This document shows, in pieces, positions 27,627-35,598 of a DNA stretch of 64,000 bases. How positions within the stretch are numbered: the first letter of the stretch is position 1; each line of letters opens with the position of its first letter. Position numbers and translations under genes: made by a program. The stretch lies in contig NZ_FNSC01000001.1 in assembly GCF_900105355.1 (NCBI RefSeq), positions 3,782,001 through 3,846,000 on the forward strand, in the 5' to 3' direction. This DNA is from Pseudomonas anguilliseptica (lineage in GTDB: Bacteria; Pseudomonadota; Gammaproteobacteria; Pseudomonadales; Pseudomonadaceae). The notes under the pieces are model-generated. The model saw nothing but the letters and a program-made list of their open reading frames with translations. It searched no databases and was not told the origin of the DNA.

Positions 27627-28528
27627 GCTTGCTCTCCTTCAAGCGCCTCAAGCGCCTCGATCTGTTTGATTTGCTCGGGGCTGAGCGTGTACTTGGTGCT
27701 GATTTTTGCGATGACGTGGGCAGCGCTGCTCTTCTTTGCATCGAAGCTGGCGCTCCAGGCAGGCATGCTTTCTTCCAGCTTGCTGTCGGGGTATGGCGGC
27801 AGGTCAGGTGATGCAGGGGGCTGCGGAGAGGGCGGTGTCACATCGCGCGGCCCGCTTTCTGACTCTTCCAACTCATCCTTGGAATACACGCCCATGATCA
27901 CGTCAGGGCAGTACAGGCGGCTCCAGCGCTTGGTTGCCAGGTAGGCAAGCTGCTGCTTTGGATCGTCAGCCCACAGTGTTGAGTTGCGAGTGCGAGCCTG
28001 GGCCAGTAGCAAGGTCAGCTCGCGGGGCTCGTCCTCACCGCGCATGGTTGCCCACACCCGAACGCCAAGCCCTTTCTCGTCCTCCAGTTTCCAGTCAGGA
28101 AAACGGAATTTCTTGGGCTCGCCCGTGTCCTCGTCTTTTTTGCTCTTGCTTTCAACTTCACGGAAGCGGCCGATGATCTTTTCCCAAGGTCCAAACCACT
28201 CGTAATGCAGGCGATCTACAGTCGGCGCCATCGCAGTGATCACTGCGTTAACAAGCTGTGCCTCGTAGCCGAGGGTTCCGCTGACCACATGGGTCTTTTG
28301 CGCGACAGCGTAGGGGCTCATGCCCCATTGCATTGACTGGATAACCACGGCCATACAGTCGGCCGGGTTGTTGTGGAAGTGCTTTGGCACCGTGGCACGA
28401 CCGCTAGCCATCAGGTCGGCCAGCTTCATCATGCGTTCAAAACTGTCACCGGCCAGAACCAGGGAGCGGGTGTCTGCGTCGATTCGACTGACCTGGCTTA
28501 GCACCGGGTCGACTACTTTTTGGTTCAT
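27623..28528 (-). CDS. recT: RecT-family single-strand annealing protein
   Basis: 301 residues from ATG 28528, which has GGAG six to seven bases upstream. The core has RMMKLADLMASGRATVPKHF, DCMAVVIQSMQWGMSPYAVA and LGYEAQLVNAVI, typical of the RecT/Redbeta superfamily. A Pro-rich linker and a helical tail close it. It anneals complementary strands in concert with the coupled exonuclease. Confidence 0.92.
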   Translation of the reverse strand: MNQKVVDPVLSQVSRIDADTRSLVLAGDSFERMMKLADLMASGRATVPKHFHNNPADCMAVVIQSMQWGMSPYAVAQKTHVVSGTLGYEAQLVNAVITAMAPTVDRLHYEWFGPWEKIIGRFREVESKSKKDEDTGEPKKFRFPDWKLEDEKGLGVRVWATMRGEDEPRELTLLLAQARTRNSTLWADDPKQQLAYLATKRWSRLYCPDVIMGVYSKDELEESESGPRDVTPPSPQPPASPDLPPYPDSKLEESMPAWSASFDAKKSSAAHVIAKISTKYTLSPEQIKQIEALEALEGEQA

Positions 28529-28587
28529 GTAGATCTCCAGGCGCGCCAAAGCTGCGGCGCGCGCATTGGGTGAAGAGGGGGAAGGGG

Positions 28588-28707
28588 TTACAGCTGCTGT
28601 ATGGCGTCGGTAGCGGCCAGCAGCAGGCAGAAGAGGGTTACTACCAAGAACGCGACTGCAGATCCGCGCCAGTGGGCGATGCGCCTGGTGCGCTGGCGGG
28701 CGCTCAT
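28588..28707 (-). CDS. Small single-pass membrane protein
   Basis: 39 residues: MSARQRTRRIAHWRGSAVAF then LVVTLFCLLLAATDAIQQL. A basic N-terminus precedes one TM helix. It overlaps the stop of the upstream gene by four bases (ATGA), so it is translationally coupled. Function unknown. Confidence 0.65.
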   Translation of the reverse strand: MSARQRTRRIAHWRGSAVAFLVVTLFCLLLAATDAIQQL

Positions 28708-28838
28708 GCTTTTGCCTCGGCGATCCAGATGCCGTTTTCACGCATTGGCTGGCGGCTAAGCTGCTCTGGAAGGTACAGGCCGGCGGCGATTAGCTGGCCG
28801 ATCAGGCCGTTGATGCTCGGGTCGCGATATTTCTTCAC
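28704..28838 (-). CDS. Small hypothetical phage protein
   Basis: 44 residues from GTG 28838, starting (M)KKYRDPSINGLIGQLIAAGL. It is coupled at both ends by four-base overlaps (GTGA upstream, ATGA downstream), which supports it as a real gene although it is short. Confidence 0.65.
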   Translation of the reverse strand: MKKYRDPSINGLIGQLIAAGLYLPEQLSRQPMRENGIWIAEAKA

Positions 28839-29155
28839 GCTGCGCGCTCCTGTTCCGCCTGATTTGCGTCGAACACTCGACGGGCCTCGCACTCCATGAA
28901 CTCTGCGCGATGCTTGTCGGTGTGCTGGTCGATCTTGAAAATGACCAGGGCAAGATCTGGTGCCCGATCCATGATCACGGCCATCAGCTCTGGCCATGTG
29001 CCGCGGCGCGTATCGCTCAGCAGCGCCTTGCACAGCTCGGTTACCAGCGCGCTATCAATCCAGCCCGCGGAATGCTCGGCGTATGCGGCCAGGGTTTGCT
29101 CGTCGCCAGCGTCGATTGCTTCATGGATGCTTTGTTCGATCTGCTGCAGTTTCAC
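28835..29155 (-). CDS. Hypothetical phage protein
   Basis: 106 residues from GTG 29155, which has AGGAGG five bases upstream, far better than any other start. It is acidic and helical (QQIEQSIHEAIDAGDEQTLA). No family recognised. Confidence 0.65.
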   Translation of the reverse strand: MKLQQIEQSIHEAIDAGDEQTLAAYAEHSAGWIDSALVTELCKALLSDTRRGTWPELMAVIMDRAPDLALVIFKIDQHTDKHRAEFMECEARRVFDANQAEQERAA

Positions 29156-29184
29156 AGGTGCCTCCTGGCGCCGTTCAGCGCGCA

Positions 29185-29210
29185 CAAAAAAGCCCGAGCG
29201 AATCGGGCTG
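29185..29210 (-). terminator. Leftward intrinsic terminator within the PL operon
   Basis: Minus strand AGCCCGA-TTCGC-TCGGGCT followed by TTTTT, located 30 bases before the gene ending at 28835. It would stop PL transcripts unless they are antiterminated. Confidence 0.85.
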
Positions 29211-29665
29211 GTGTTGAATGTTTGCCGGGGTGCGCCGCTCCGGCCAGGCTTGCGGGGTATTGGTCCGCTGGCGAGCACTCCAGTGCTCGTGCCTACGATG
29301 TATCGTGACGCCTCACGGCGGGCCAAGTGCCTTACCAATGCCCAAAGCGGGCGTGATGCCGACGATATGTCTGCATCGGTAGAGCATCGAACCCAAGCTT
29401 CTTATGGGCGTCCTGCAAAACACATGGTTGCAGCCATGCTCGATGCTCTCCGATGCAGCCTGGTTGCCCAGGTGATCGGTCCCCCCTAATGCCACCCGCG
29501 GGGCTACGGGCCGTTGACGGCGTTATTGCCCGGCTTCTGTGTTTCCTGCTGGGACGCGAGAGCTGGCAGCTTAGGGCCGGCGAGCTAATCATCAGCAGAG
29601 GGCGGACACAGCGGCCGCTTGGTGCTCAGGTAGCCGCTAACGGCGGCGAGTCGTGGCGCTGGTTG
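29211..29665. other. 455-base stretch without a convincing gene, rich in inverted repeats
   Basis: Open frames here have no ribosome sites. Palindromes seen are CGAGCACT-CC-AGTGCTCG (29272-29289), a long-spaced inverted repeat with 16-17-base arms at 29373-29389 and 29441-29456, and small hairpins CCTGG-TTGC-CCAGG and CATGG-TTGCAG-CCATG. It may be a structured RNA leader or a protein-binding region. Confidence 0.5.
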
Positions 29666-29857
29666 TTACTTCAACACCTCAACCGCTTTGACTTCGCGGC
29701 TGTCGTAGATTGCTCGCTCGGCGGTTTCGCCATCCTGCAGGGTGAACGTCTCGATGACGCCGACCTCGCCGGTTGCGTGGTCTGTAATGCCCGTCACGGT
29801 GACGCGAACCTCTTTATCGTGACCGCAGTGGGCTGAGACTTTTACGTTACTGGTCAT
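29666..29857 (-). CDS. First gene of the leftward early operon, small hypothetical
   Basis: 63 residues from ATG 29857 with GGAGG six bases upstream. Sequence has CGHDKEVRVTVTG and GVIETFTLQDGETAERAIYD, suggesting a small beta-rich fold. It is not like known N antiterminators, which are basic. Function unknown. Confidence 0.65.
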   Translation of the reverse strand: MTSNVKVSAHCGHDKEVRVTVTGITDHATGEVGVIETFTLQDGETAERAIYDSREVKAVEVLK

Positions 29858-30227
29858 GGTGTTCCTCCGGTTGGTTTCCCAATGCACCCGTCGCCAGGTG
29901 CATCAGTGAAAATTCCGTGCTGCGTGTTGCTGCCTCAGTTATTCGGCACTGTGGGCTGGCCTGCCTTGCGGCGATCTAGTTGTGCGTGGTGCCGGAGTCT
30001 TCTCGCTGCCCAGGCGCGCTACTGGCGGGCCGGGTGGCTACACAACATCGCGTGCTTGCATGTGGAAGCACGGCCAGTTCCAGAGCTGGCGTGGCAGTCG
30101 AAATTTGTGGCTCGCGCTGTACGGATAAACCGGATCGACTGGCGAGGATCTTGGCGGTGGTAAAGAGCGTTTCGGTTGCCCGAGGCCTCTCGGCCTGTCG
30201 ATGCGGTGTTGCTGCGTCGACGGGTTA
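29858..30227 (-). other. Long untranslated leader between PL and the first leftward gene
   Basis: About 365 bases without a supportable gene. It includes the hairpin AGGCC-TCTC-GGCCT near 30183. A leader of this size could carry antitermination signals, but no boxA or nut-like motif could be firmly called. Confidence 0.45.
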
Positions 30228-30256
30228 AATATGCACTGGTGCATTACAGGTGTCAA
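30228..30256 (-). promoter_or_regulatory. PL early promoter
   Basis: Minus-strand TTGACA (30251-30256) and CATATT (30228-30233) are separated by 17 bases. Both boxes are embedded in or touch the repressor palindromes, so repressor binding would block them. Confidence 0.8.
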
Positions 30257-30329
30257 TGCACACGTGCATAAAAAGTTTGATTTCGGTGATATGCACCGTT
30301 TTTATCGAAAATGGTGGTTTTTGGTGCAT
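30231..30329. promoter_or_regulatory. Left operator region (OL)
   Basis: Two perfect palindromes ATGCAC-TG-GTGCAT (30231-30244) and ATGCAC-AC-GTGCAT (30256-30269) lie 25 bases apart. Half-sites ATGCAC at 30291 and GTGCAT at 30324 follow. The same palindrome recurs between cI and cro, so these are very probably CI/Cro operators. Confidence 0.85.
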
Positions 30330-30370
30330 ATTCTCTGGGCGTGTAAGTGAGTCAGGCCATTGGCGCCCAC

Positions 30371-30396
30371 AAAAAAGCCCGCTCGGTGGCGGGGCT
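30371..30396 (-). terminator. Leftward terminator, repeated copy 1
   Basis: Minus strand AAGCCCCGCC-ACCGA-GCGGGCTTTTTT. It is one of three near-identical copies in the immunity region. Confidence 0.8.
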
Positions 30397-30445
30397 TGGG
30401 TGTTCTGGATCAGTCGGCCAGGACGGCCGGGGGAGGGCGGTAACA

Positions 30446-30473
30446 AAAAGCCCCGCTCGGTGGCGGGGCTTTG
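30446..30473 (-). terminator. Leftward terminator, repeated copy 2
   Basis: Minus strand AAAGCCCCGCC-ACCGA-GCGGGGCTTTTT, 14 bases after the stop of the 30487 gene. Together with copy 1 it makes a tandem stop before OL/PL. Confidence 0.9.
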
Positions 30474-30486
30474 GTGTTGGTATCAA

Positions 30487-31215
30487 TCAGCCAATATTAC
30501 TAACGTTCAGTGCTGATGCTGCGGTGTATGTTGAATCAGGATTTCCAGACGCTATGCACGCAGCACGGATAGTCTGGAGCTTGGCAGGGCCTACACCTTT
30601 GAGGCTTAACAGTGTGTCATCCGCCGCTTCAGTAATTAACCGCGGGGTTGTTAAGCCTATAGCGATCATTGAGTCCTGAGTCTCGACGGACAGTCCGCTG
30701 ATAGTTGAAACGAATGGCGGGAAGAAGCGATTAATCAAAAAATCACTACCGCCATGGGCGCTGACATAGCTGGCCCAGCGATCATCAGTCAGTTCCTCCT
30801 GAAGTAAGCGCCGACGTCCATCTATGCTAGATCGCTTCTCTACGATGCTGCGGACGATTTTTAAGAAGCTCACATAACCAGTGTCATCAAATGGAATCGG
30901 GCCAATATCTGATGCCGTAGTTGTTCCTGTCCGCAAGGCGGCAAATGCAGGAGCCACCACTGGAATCCATATTCCATTAGCCATGGCTGGTTCATATGGC
31001 GGTGGTGTGCCGTCTGATGGGTGAGAGACTCTATGGTAGTTGAGCGCTTCAAGAGGCGTTCTCAGTTGCAGGGTTGCGCAGAACTCAAGGGTCGAGAATC
31101 CGTCGTCATTAAGTCCCATTCTCGAAATCTCGGCAGCAGTCTGGCCCGCATTGCTGGATTTTCCGGATATGTTGTTGGCTCCGAATATGCTCTTGATCGT
31201 CGATAAAAATCCCAC
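30487..31215 (-). CDS. Hypothetical protein with C-terminal helix-hairpin-helix motif
   Basis: 242 residues from GTG 31215, which has AAGGAG eight bases upstream. A single helix-hairpin-helix (LLSLKGVGPAKLQTIRAACI) lies near residue 205 and could contact DNA. The rest is unrecognised. It is a leftward gene in the immunity region, likely expressed in the lysogen, and is shielded from PL by two terminators. Confidence 0.65.
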   Translation of the reverse strand: MGFLSTIKSIFGANNISGKSSNAGQTAAEISRMGLNDDGFSTLEFCATLQLRTPLEALNYHRVSHPSDGTPPPYEPAMANGIWIPVVAPAFAALRTGTTTASDIGPIPFDDTGYVSFLKIVRSIVEKRSSIDGRRRLLQEELTDDRWASYVSAHGGSDFLINRFFPPFVSTISGLSVETQDSMIAIGLTTPRLITEAADDTLLSLKGVGPAKLQTIRAACIASGNPDSTYTAASALNVSNIG

Positions 31216-31325
31216 TGAGGCGTCTCCTTGTCTGTCCAGGCTATCCGAAGGCTTGTGTGATGAAAGGGGCCAATCGTTGTGTCATGGGGGGCAGCGCTTC
31301 AAGTGTGGACTGTAGGCGTCTTGCT

Positions 31326-31769
31326 TCAGCTCTGAGGTTGATCAAAGTCGCCGGCTGCCCACTTGCGTTGGAACTCGGCCTTGGCGTGACTCTTGAGGCT
31401 CAGGCATTCAACCATGTGTTGGTCGCTCTGCCAGTTATCGCACCCGCGAGGTTCTTGGTAGAACTTATCCCAGGCTGCGCTTCGGCGCCGCTCACGCTCA
31501 GCGCTCAGGCGCATCTCCTCTGCATCTTTGGCCATTTGATCCCGCTTGAGTTGCCGGATCGCTGCATCAGCTTGGGCTGCCTGTTGTTGGCGTGCCAGCT
31601 GCTGCTCTGTGATTTGCTGTTGAATACGTTGGGCGCTCAAGATTTGGCGTTCAGCCATGTTCTCGATAACAGCAATTCGGCCGTAGTAGCCAATCAGCGC
31701 AATGGCTACGGTTCCCACTAGGCCGACAAGCCAGGCGGTAGGGGATGATGGTCTACGGCGTCGTGCCAT
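31326..31769 (-). CDS. Membrane-anchored coiled-coil protein
   Basis: 147 residues. A basic start (MARRRRPSS) and one TM helix (AWLVGLVGTVAIALIGYYG) precede a long Gln/Ala/Arg-rich coiled coil (about 45-100) and a C-terminal domain with two Cys. Similar architecture occurs in phage inner-membrane proteins, but function is unknown. GGAG lies upstream of the ATG. Confidence 0.65.
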   Translation of the reverse strand: MARRRRPSSPTAWLVGLVGTVAIALIGYYGRIAVIENMAERQILSAQRIQQQITEQQLARQQQAAQADAAIRQLKRDQMAKDAEEMRLSAERERRRSAAWDKFYQEPRGCDNWQSDQHMVECLSLKSHAKAEFQRKWAAGDFDQPQS

Positions 31770-31836
31770 GACAGTGCTCCATGCAAGTGAGGCTTTATGC
31801 TATCTGGCGGGGGTATGGCGGGGAAGGGGCAGAAAC

Positions 31837-31862
31837 AAAAAGCCCCGCTCGGTGGCGGGGCT
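31837..31862 (-). terminator. Leftward terminator, repeated copy 3
   Basis: Same sequence as copy 2, placed 17 bases after the stop of the DUF3037 gene, so it ends the HipA-like/DUF3037 transcript. Confidence 0.9.
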
Positions 31863-31878
31863 TAGGCAGTGGAGTGGA

Positions 31879-32715
31879 TCAGTGGATTGTCGCGGGCATT
31901 CCCTGCTTTATCAGGCTTACAAGGTTGTTTTTGGGAACCTCATAATTAACCACTCTCACAGCTTCAAAGCTGCAAAGCTCAGCAGTAACCTCTGTATAGG
32001 CCTTAAGCAGCTTTGGCTTGCCGCCTGATGGTGGTGCCGCAATAAATAGAGTGTCTGTCGCCAACTTACCAGCCTTGTTCAGCCGCTTTATACGAGCTAG
32101 CCAAGCGTCACCATGCTCGTAAATTTTAGCTGGCTCGTCATGCCCTAAGTGAAGCGGCTTGATGGCCTGCACTGGTGTCTCGCCTTGAATGAGCACGAAT
32201 GGAAACTTTACCGGGTAATCTGCCGTTCCCAGCTTGCGCTCGCTATAACGCTGGCGCAGGTTCGAGTCAGCTAGAAGCCTTCCAAGCTGCTTCTCAAGCA
32301 CCGCCTCTTGATATTCCTTACTTGCAAAGCTGTGCTTCACATAGTGGTCAAACAGCGTTTTTAAGGCTTGGTCGGCGTTGTCTGTTGCCATGGTGCCTGG
32401 ATCGCTGAAGCGCATCATGGTTTCACGAGGGTGAATCAAGTGCTTGAACGTAGCGAGCAGTGCGGCGGTATCGTTGCGCTGCTGGGCTAGGAAGCCGCTC
32501 AGTCGCGTGAACTCGGCGTTCATTTCACGACGAGCGCGCAGAAATATCTTGTAGTCCAGGCTCGGGAAAAAATTGGTAACACGCTGCCGAGTTGGCTCGA
32601 TTCTGAAACGGAAATCACCATTGTTGGACAAAAGAACGATGCCAATATTCACGAACTCGCCAGTCTCTGGGTAAGGCAAAAATCTGAGGATAGAGTAGTT
32701 GCATATATATTTCAT
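31879..32715 (-). CDS. DUF3037 family protein
   Basis: 278 residues. The opening YSILRFLPYPETGEFVNIGI fits DUF3037, a family of unknown function often found beside HipA-like kinases. It overlaps the kinase gene by four bases (ATGA), so the two are made together. It could be substrate, antitoxin or regulator of the kinase; none of these is shown by the sequence. The transcript ends at the repeated terminator. Confidence 0.8.
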   Translation of the reverse strand: MKYICNYSILRFLPYPETGEFVNIGIVLLSNNGDFRFRIEPTRQRVTNFFPSLDYKIFLRARREMNAEFTRLSGFLAQQRNDTAALLATFKHLIHPRETMMRFSDPGTMATDNADQALKTLFDHYVKHSFASKEYQEAVLEKQLGRLLADSNLRQRYSERKLGTADYPVKFPFVLIQGETPVQAIKPLHLGHDEPAKIYEHGDAWLARIKRLNKAGKLATDTLFIAAPPSGGKPKLLKAYTEVTAELCSFEAVRVVNYEVPKNNLVSLIKQGMPATIH

Positions 32716-33455
32716 AAGGCTCCCCAGAACGGCTCTTCCCTGAATATTTCAAGCATCTCCAGCCGGCTGGCTAGAGTTGGTTGCGTTTCGTCGATATGGT
32801 CCAGGTCCCTGTAGACCCACTCAGCAGGTAAAAGGGCGGTGATCGTACCCCACTTCGACAGTGCCTCGCTAAGCATTTGAGCGTAATCCTGACGTATGAC
32901 GTAGTCTCTAAAATCAGCCCCTCTTTCGCGGAAGACATGGTTTTGAGTGAAAGCATTGCAGTCAAAAGTCCTGTCGAATGCGAGGTTGTGATCGATGACG
33001 CCGAGGTCCCCAGCGGCATCGAGAATTAGATTTACATTACCTCCTTTAGGCCCCAGGCATCTGTCTTCGTTCCGTATCCACCAGTCAAACAGCAAGACTA
33101 GCCGTCTCATTTCTACTGGAACGGAATTTATATGGCTTACGTTGAAGTCCGAGGCGTTTTCTACTGCCTGCGAAGCAAAGGCAAGGCCTCCGCTTAGGTC
33201 TGTCACGTTTGGTATGACGCTGAACTCGATAAGATCAGTCGGTATGTTGATTAGGCGCCATGGAGGGATTGGCAGCCCAAGATGCCTGCCTAGCTCGGCG
33301 CCAATCACTTCTGAAATTAATGCTGGTCCGCCAGCCTTTGCTAATCCTTTGACGAAGTACGATCGGTCATCCTCTGCACGCAGAATGAAGGGCTTTATTG
33401 AGTAGCCTTGCTGGCTTTGCCTTATGATTTCCGTGGCGGTGATGCTTTCAAGCAT
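32712..33455 (-). CDS. HipA-like kinase (HipA_2 type)
   Basis: 247 residues, shorter than classical HipA (about 440). Predicted ATP-site Lys at 36 (YFVKGLAKAGGPALISEVIG), a catalytic-loop-like DWWIRNEDRCLGPKGGNVNL with Asp 131 and Asn 142, and a metal-binding Asp 155 in GVIDHNLAFD. No HipB-type antitoxin is upstream; instead DUF3037 is coupled downstream. HipA proteins phosphorylate host targets such as aminoacyl-tRNA synthetases, but the target here is unknown. It lies in the immunity region and should be expressed in lysogens. Confidence 0.8.
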   Translation of the reverse strand: MLESITATEIIRQSQQGYSIKPFILRAEDDRSYFVKGLAKAGGPALISEVIGAELGRHLGLPIPPWRLINIPTDLIEFSVIPNVTDLSGGLAFASQAVENASDFNVSHINSVPVEMRRLVLLFDWWIRNEDRCLGPKGGNVNLILDAAGDLGVIDHNLAFDRTFDCNAFTQNHVFRERGADFRDYVIRQDYAQMLSEALSKWGTITALLPAEWVYRDLDHIDETQPTLASRLEMLEIFREEPFWGAL

Positions 33456-33491
33456 TACTGACGCTCCTTAGCGACCGTGAAGGGCAGGCCA

Positions 33492-34154
33492 TTAGTTGCA
33501 CACGTTCTCGCACGGCTTGCCATCCCCGTCCCGATCCAGTCCAGCCATTCCGCACTGAGTGAGGTGGTACTTCGCCTCAGCGCAGCTGGTCATCTGCTTG
33601 CAGTACCGCTTGGCGCCGCACTGGTAGGCGCTGGAGCTGGCCGTTACCGACTTGCTGCTGGCCACCTGCTGATTGAGCTGCTTGCCAGCCTTGCGCCACT
33701 CCCAGGGCGGCACGATGTCCGCTTGCGGAAGTGCCCATAGCCCGCGGCGCGATGCCTGAGCCTCAGCCTCTACCGCCAGCAGCGACTTGTCCTTGCTGTA
33801 CTGCCGGTAGACCCAGGCGGCGCCAAGGCGAACCATTTCCCGATTGGCGTCCTGGCCACCGGCACTGACGCGCGCCACGATCCGGCCATAACGATCCTTC
33901 GCTTGTGTGGCGAGCGTAACTTGCTTGCCGAACACCAGGGCGGAGAGTGCGGCCTTGGATTTCTGGCCGTATGGCTGGGCTTTCTCGGGGGTGTCGATCT
34001 CGGCCAGGCGCACCTTGATCTGGGTGCGCTCTGCGGTAAGGCAGGTAAGGGTGTCACCATCGCTGATGGCGACCACTTTGCAGGTTACGGGAGCGGCGAT
34101 GGCAGAGCAGCATGCGAGTAGAAGCAGGGCGGGCAGTAGGATCAAGCGGCTCAT
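33492..34154 (-). CDS. Exported thermonuclease-like (SNase) protein with Excalibur domain
   Basis: 220 residues. A signal peptide (MSRLILLPALLLLACCSAIA) is followed by an SNase fold with ISDGDTLTC, VRLAEIDTPEKAQPYG and the catalytic region KDRYGRIVARV. The C-terminus carries an Excalibur motif, DRDGDGKPCENVC, for calcium. The end of the signal also contains Cys residues (LLACC), so a lipoprotein form is possible. It is predicted to degrade nucleic acids outside the cytoplasm. Confidence 0.88.
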   Translation of the reverse strand: MSRLILLPALLLLACCSAIAAPVTCKVVAISDGDTLTCLTAERTQIKVRLAEIDTPEKAQPYGQKSKAALSALVFGKQVTLATQAKDRYGRIVARVSAGGQDANREMVRLGAAWVYRQYSKDKSLLAVEAEAQASRRGLWALPQADIVPPWEWRKAGKQLNQQVASSKSVTASSSAYQCGAKRYCKQMTSCAEAKYHLTQCGMAGLDRDGDGKPCENVCN

Positions 34155-34184
34155 CGGTAACGCGTCCTTGCGTGGTGTGTCGCT

Positions 34185-34724
34185 CTAGTTCGGCTCAGCC
34201 TGTATCGCCCGCAGCTTCTGCATGTACTCTGCGTATGGCAGGTTCTGCTGCACAAGCTCTGCCTCGCGCTCCGCTTTGCTTTTTCCCGCCGGCTTGGTGG
34301 CTGTGGTTGCTGATGGGGCCGAAGCAGCTGCCGTTGGCGACTGAGCCCCTAGGCGATAAACCTTCTGCTCATAGGTTGGCGGAGCATTCGGCGTCCTGTA
34401 AGCGGTGGCATCAATCCTGTAGGCGTTGTCATAGCAGCCATATTCAAGATTTGGCGTATCACGGCCCATGATCTGTACGTAGTCAGACCCAATCTTCAGA
34501 GCCTCATTGCGAAGCCGTATGACGGCGTTTGCGTACGATCCCTTGTAGCCAAAGCCGCCACAGCCCTCACCGTCTAGGGCGGAAATCTCTTGGAGATAGA
34601 CAGATCCTTGAGGTGGGTCGTTTTTGGCAACCTGAACTCTGTCGGCGCCTTCCTGAAGCCTGGGAGGGGTGGCGCAGCCAGAAGCGAGAAGAATTGCTGC
34701 GGCTAGCAGTATGAAGCGTTCCAT
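34185..34724 (-). CDS. DUF4156-like lipoprotein
   Basis: 179 residues with a clear lipobox (LLASGC at residue 17). The region GGFGYKGSYANAVIRLRNEA then LKIGSDYVQIM resembles DUF4156 lipoproteins. The tail is Ala/Thr/Pro-rich. It may be exposed on the lysogen envelope; role unknown. Confidence 0.75.
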   Translation of the reverse strand: MERFILLAAAILLASGCATPPRLQEGADRVQVAKNDPPQGSVYLQEISALDGEGCGGFGYKGSYANAVIRLRNEALKIGSDYVQIMGRDTPNLEYGCYDNAYRIDATAYRTPNAPPTYEQKVYRLGAQSPTAAASAPSATTATKPAGKSKAEREAELVQQNLPYAEYMQKLRAIQAEPN

Positions 34725-34749
34725 GCGTCCACCTTTTGATTGCCGCCTG

Positions 34750-35583
34750 CTAGAAAATCGAGGCGGGGAGTTTTGCGTCTACCACCATACCAATAATGGA
34801 GACATTTTCAGTTATTGGTATCACGGCAAATACCTGATTAAGCGGGTGCAGGTAGCCTGACCCGCTGTCGCGAAGGTATTGCTTAAAGGTAGTTTCCCCG
34901 GTGTCCAGCAACTTGGCGACATAGTACTTCCCGCTGACCAAATCAAAGTTTTCCGGCTTGACCAGTATCCGCATTCCGGGCGCAAAGGTCGGCAGCATTG
35001 ACGGCCCCCTTACCTCTAGCCAGTAGCCATGTGGCCCGGCATTCACGTCCGACCGTAACCACTCATCAGCATCGCCTGGATTAAAGTTGTCGCATGACTC
35101 TTCCCAGCATCCTGCCGCCACCCAGCTTATCAATGGGTACTCCTTGTCCTTTCGATATGGCTGCACCGCTTGCGTTACGTTTTGTCGGGCGTCGCGCAGG
35201 TCTGGCGGAATAGCACTACTGGCGGAAGACGATGATTTGCTCGTCAAAAAGGCGGACGAGCGGCTTAGATTGATGGGGCGGAGCTCTTCGAATTGCGGGT
35301 GAGGGGGCCGCATAGATTGCTTTACGGAAGGCTGAGCACTTAAGGGCTGGAGATCTTCCGGTAGCGGCTCTCTCCCACGAAGCTGGTCGGTGGAAATGCC
35401 GAAGAAGTCCGCAAGCGGCTTCACCTGAGTATCGGACGGCGACTTAATCCCCTTGGGCCCATTCGGCTTCAATATGCGAGAAATGGTCGACTGAGTGACG
35501 CGAGTAGCCGCGCTCAGGCTTACCTGATTGGCGCCCTTCAGCTTCATCAAGTGCTTAAGAACTTTGTCTATGGAATTGTGCAT
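34750..35583 (-). CDS. cI: CI-like phage repressor (HTH plus S24 peptidase)
   Basis: 277 residues. The N-terminal helix-turn-helix is QVSLSAATRVTQSTISRIL (residues 20-38). A low-complexity Ser-rich linker precedes the LexA/S24 domain: predicted Ala157-Gly158 self-cleavage site (WVAAGCW), Ser195 in GPSMLPTF and Lys234 in TTFKQY. It should hold PL and PR off and be inactivated by RecA-stimulated cleavage. ATG 35583 was chosen because it starts the HTH domain; an extra 12 in-frame codons upstream lie in the operator. Confidence 0.93.
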   Translation of the reverse strand: MHNSIDKVLKHLMKLKGANQVSLSAATRVTQSTISRILKPNGPKGIKSPSDTQVKPLADFFGISTDQLRGREPLPEDLQPLSAQPSVKQSMRPPHPQFEELRPINLSRSSAFLTSKSSSSASSAIPPDLRDARQNVTQAVQPYRKDKEYPLISWVAAGCWEESCDNFNPGDADEWLRSDVNAGPHGYWLEVRGPSMLPTFAPGMRILVKPENFDLVSGKYYVAKLLDTGETTFKQYLRDSGSGYLHPLNQVFAVIPITENVSIIGMVVDAKLPASIF

Positions 35584-35598
35584 ATGCGCAATGCTCGC

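Noticed and set aside
29313-29592. Open frames on both strands in the repeat-rich gap.
   Set aside because: No start signals, biased Arg/Pro/His composition and mutual overlap point to chance frames in GC-rich DNA.
29882-30256. Open frames within the PL leader.
   Set aside because: They cross the operators or lack ribosome sites, and their sequence is unlike any early phage protein.
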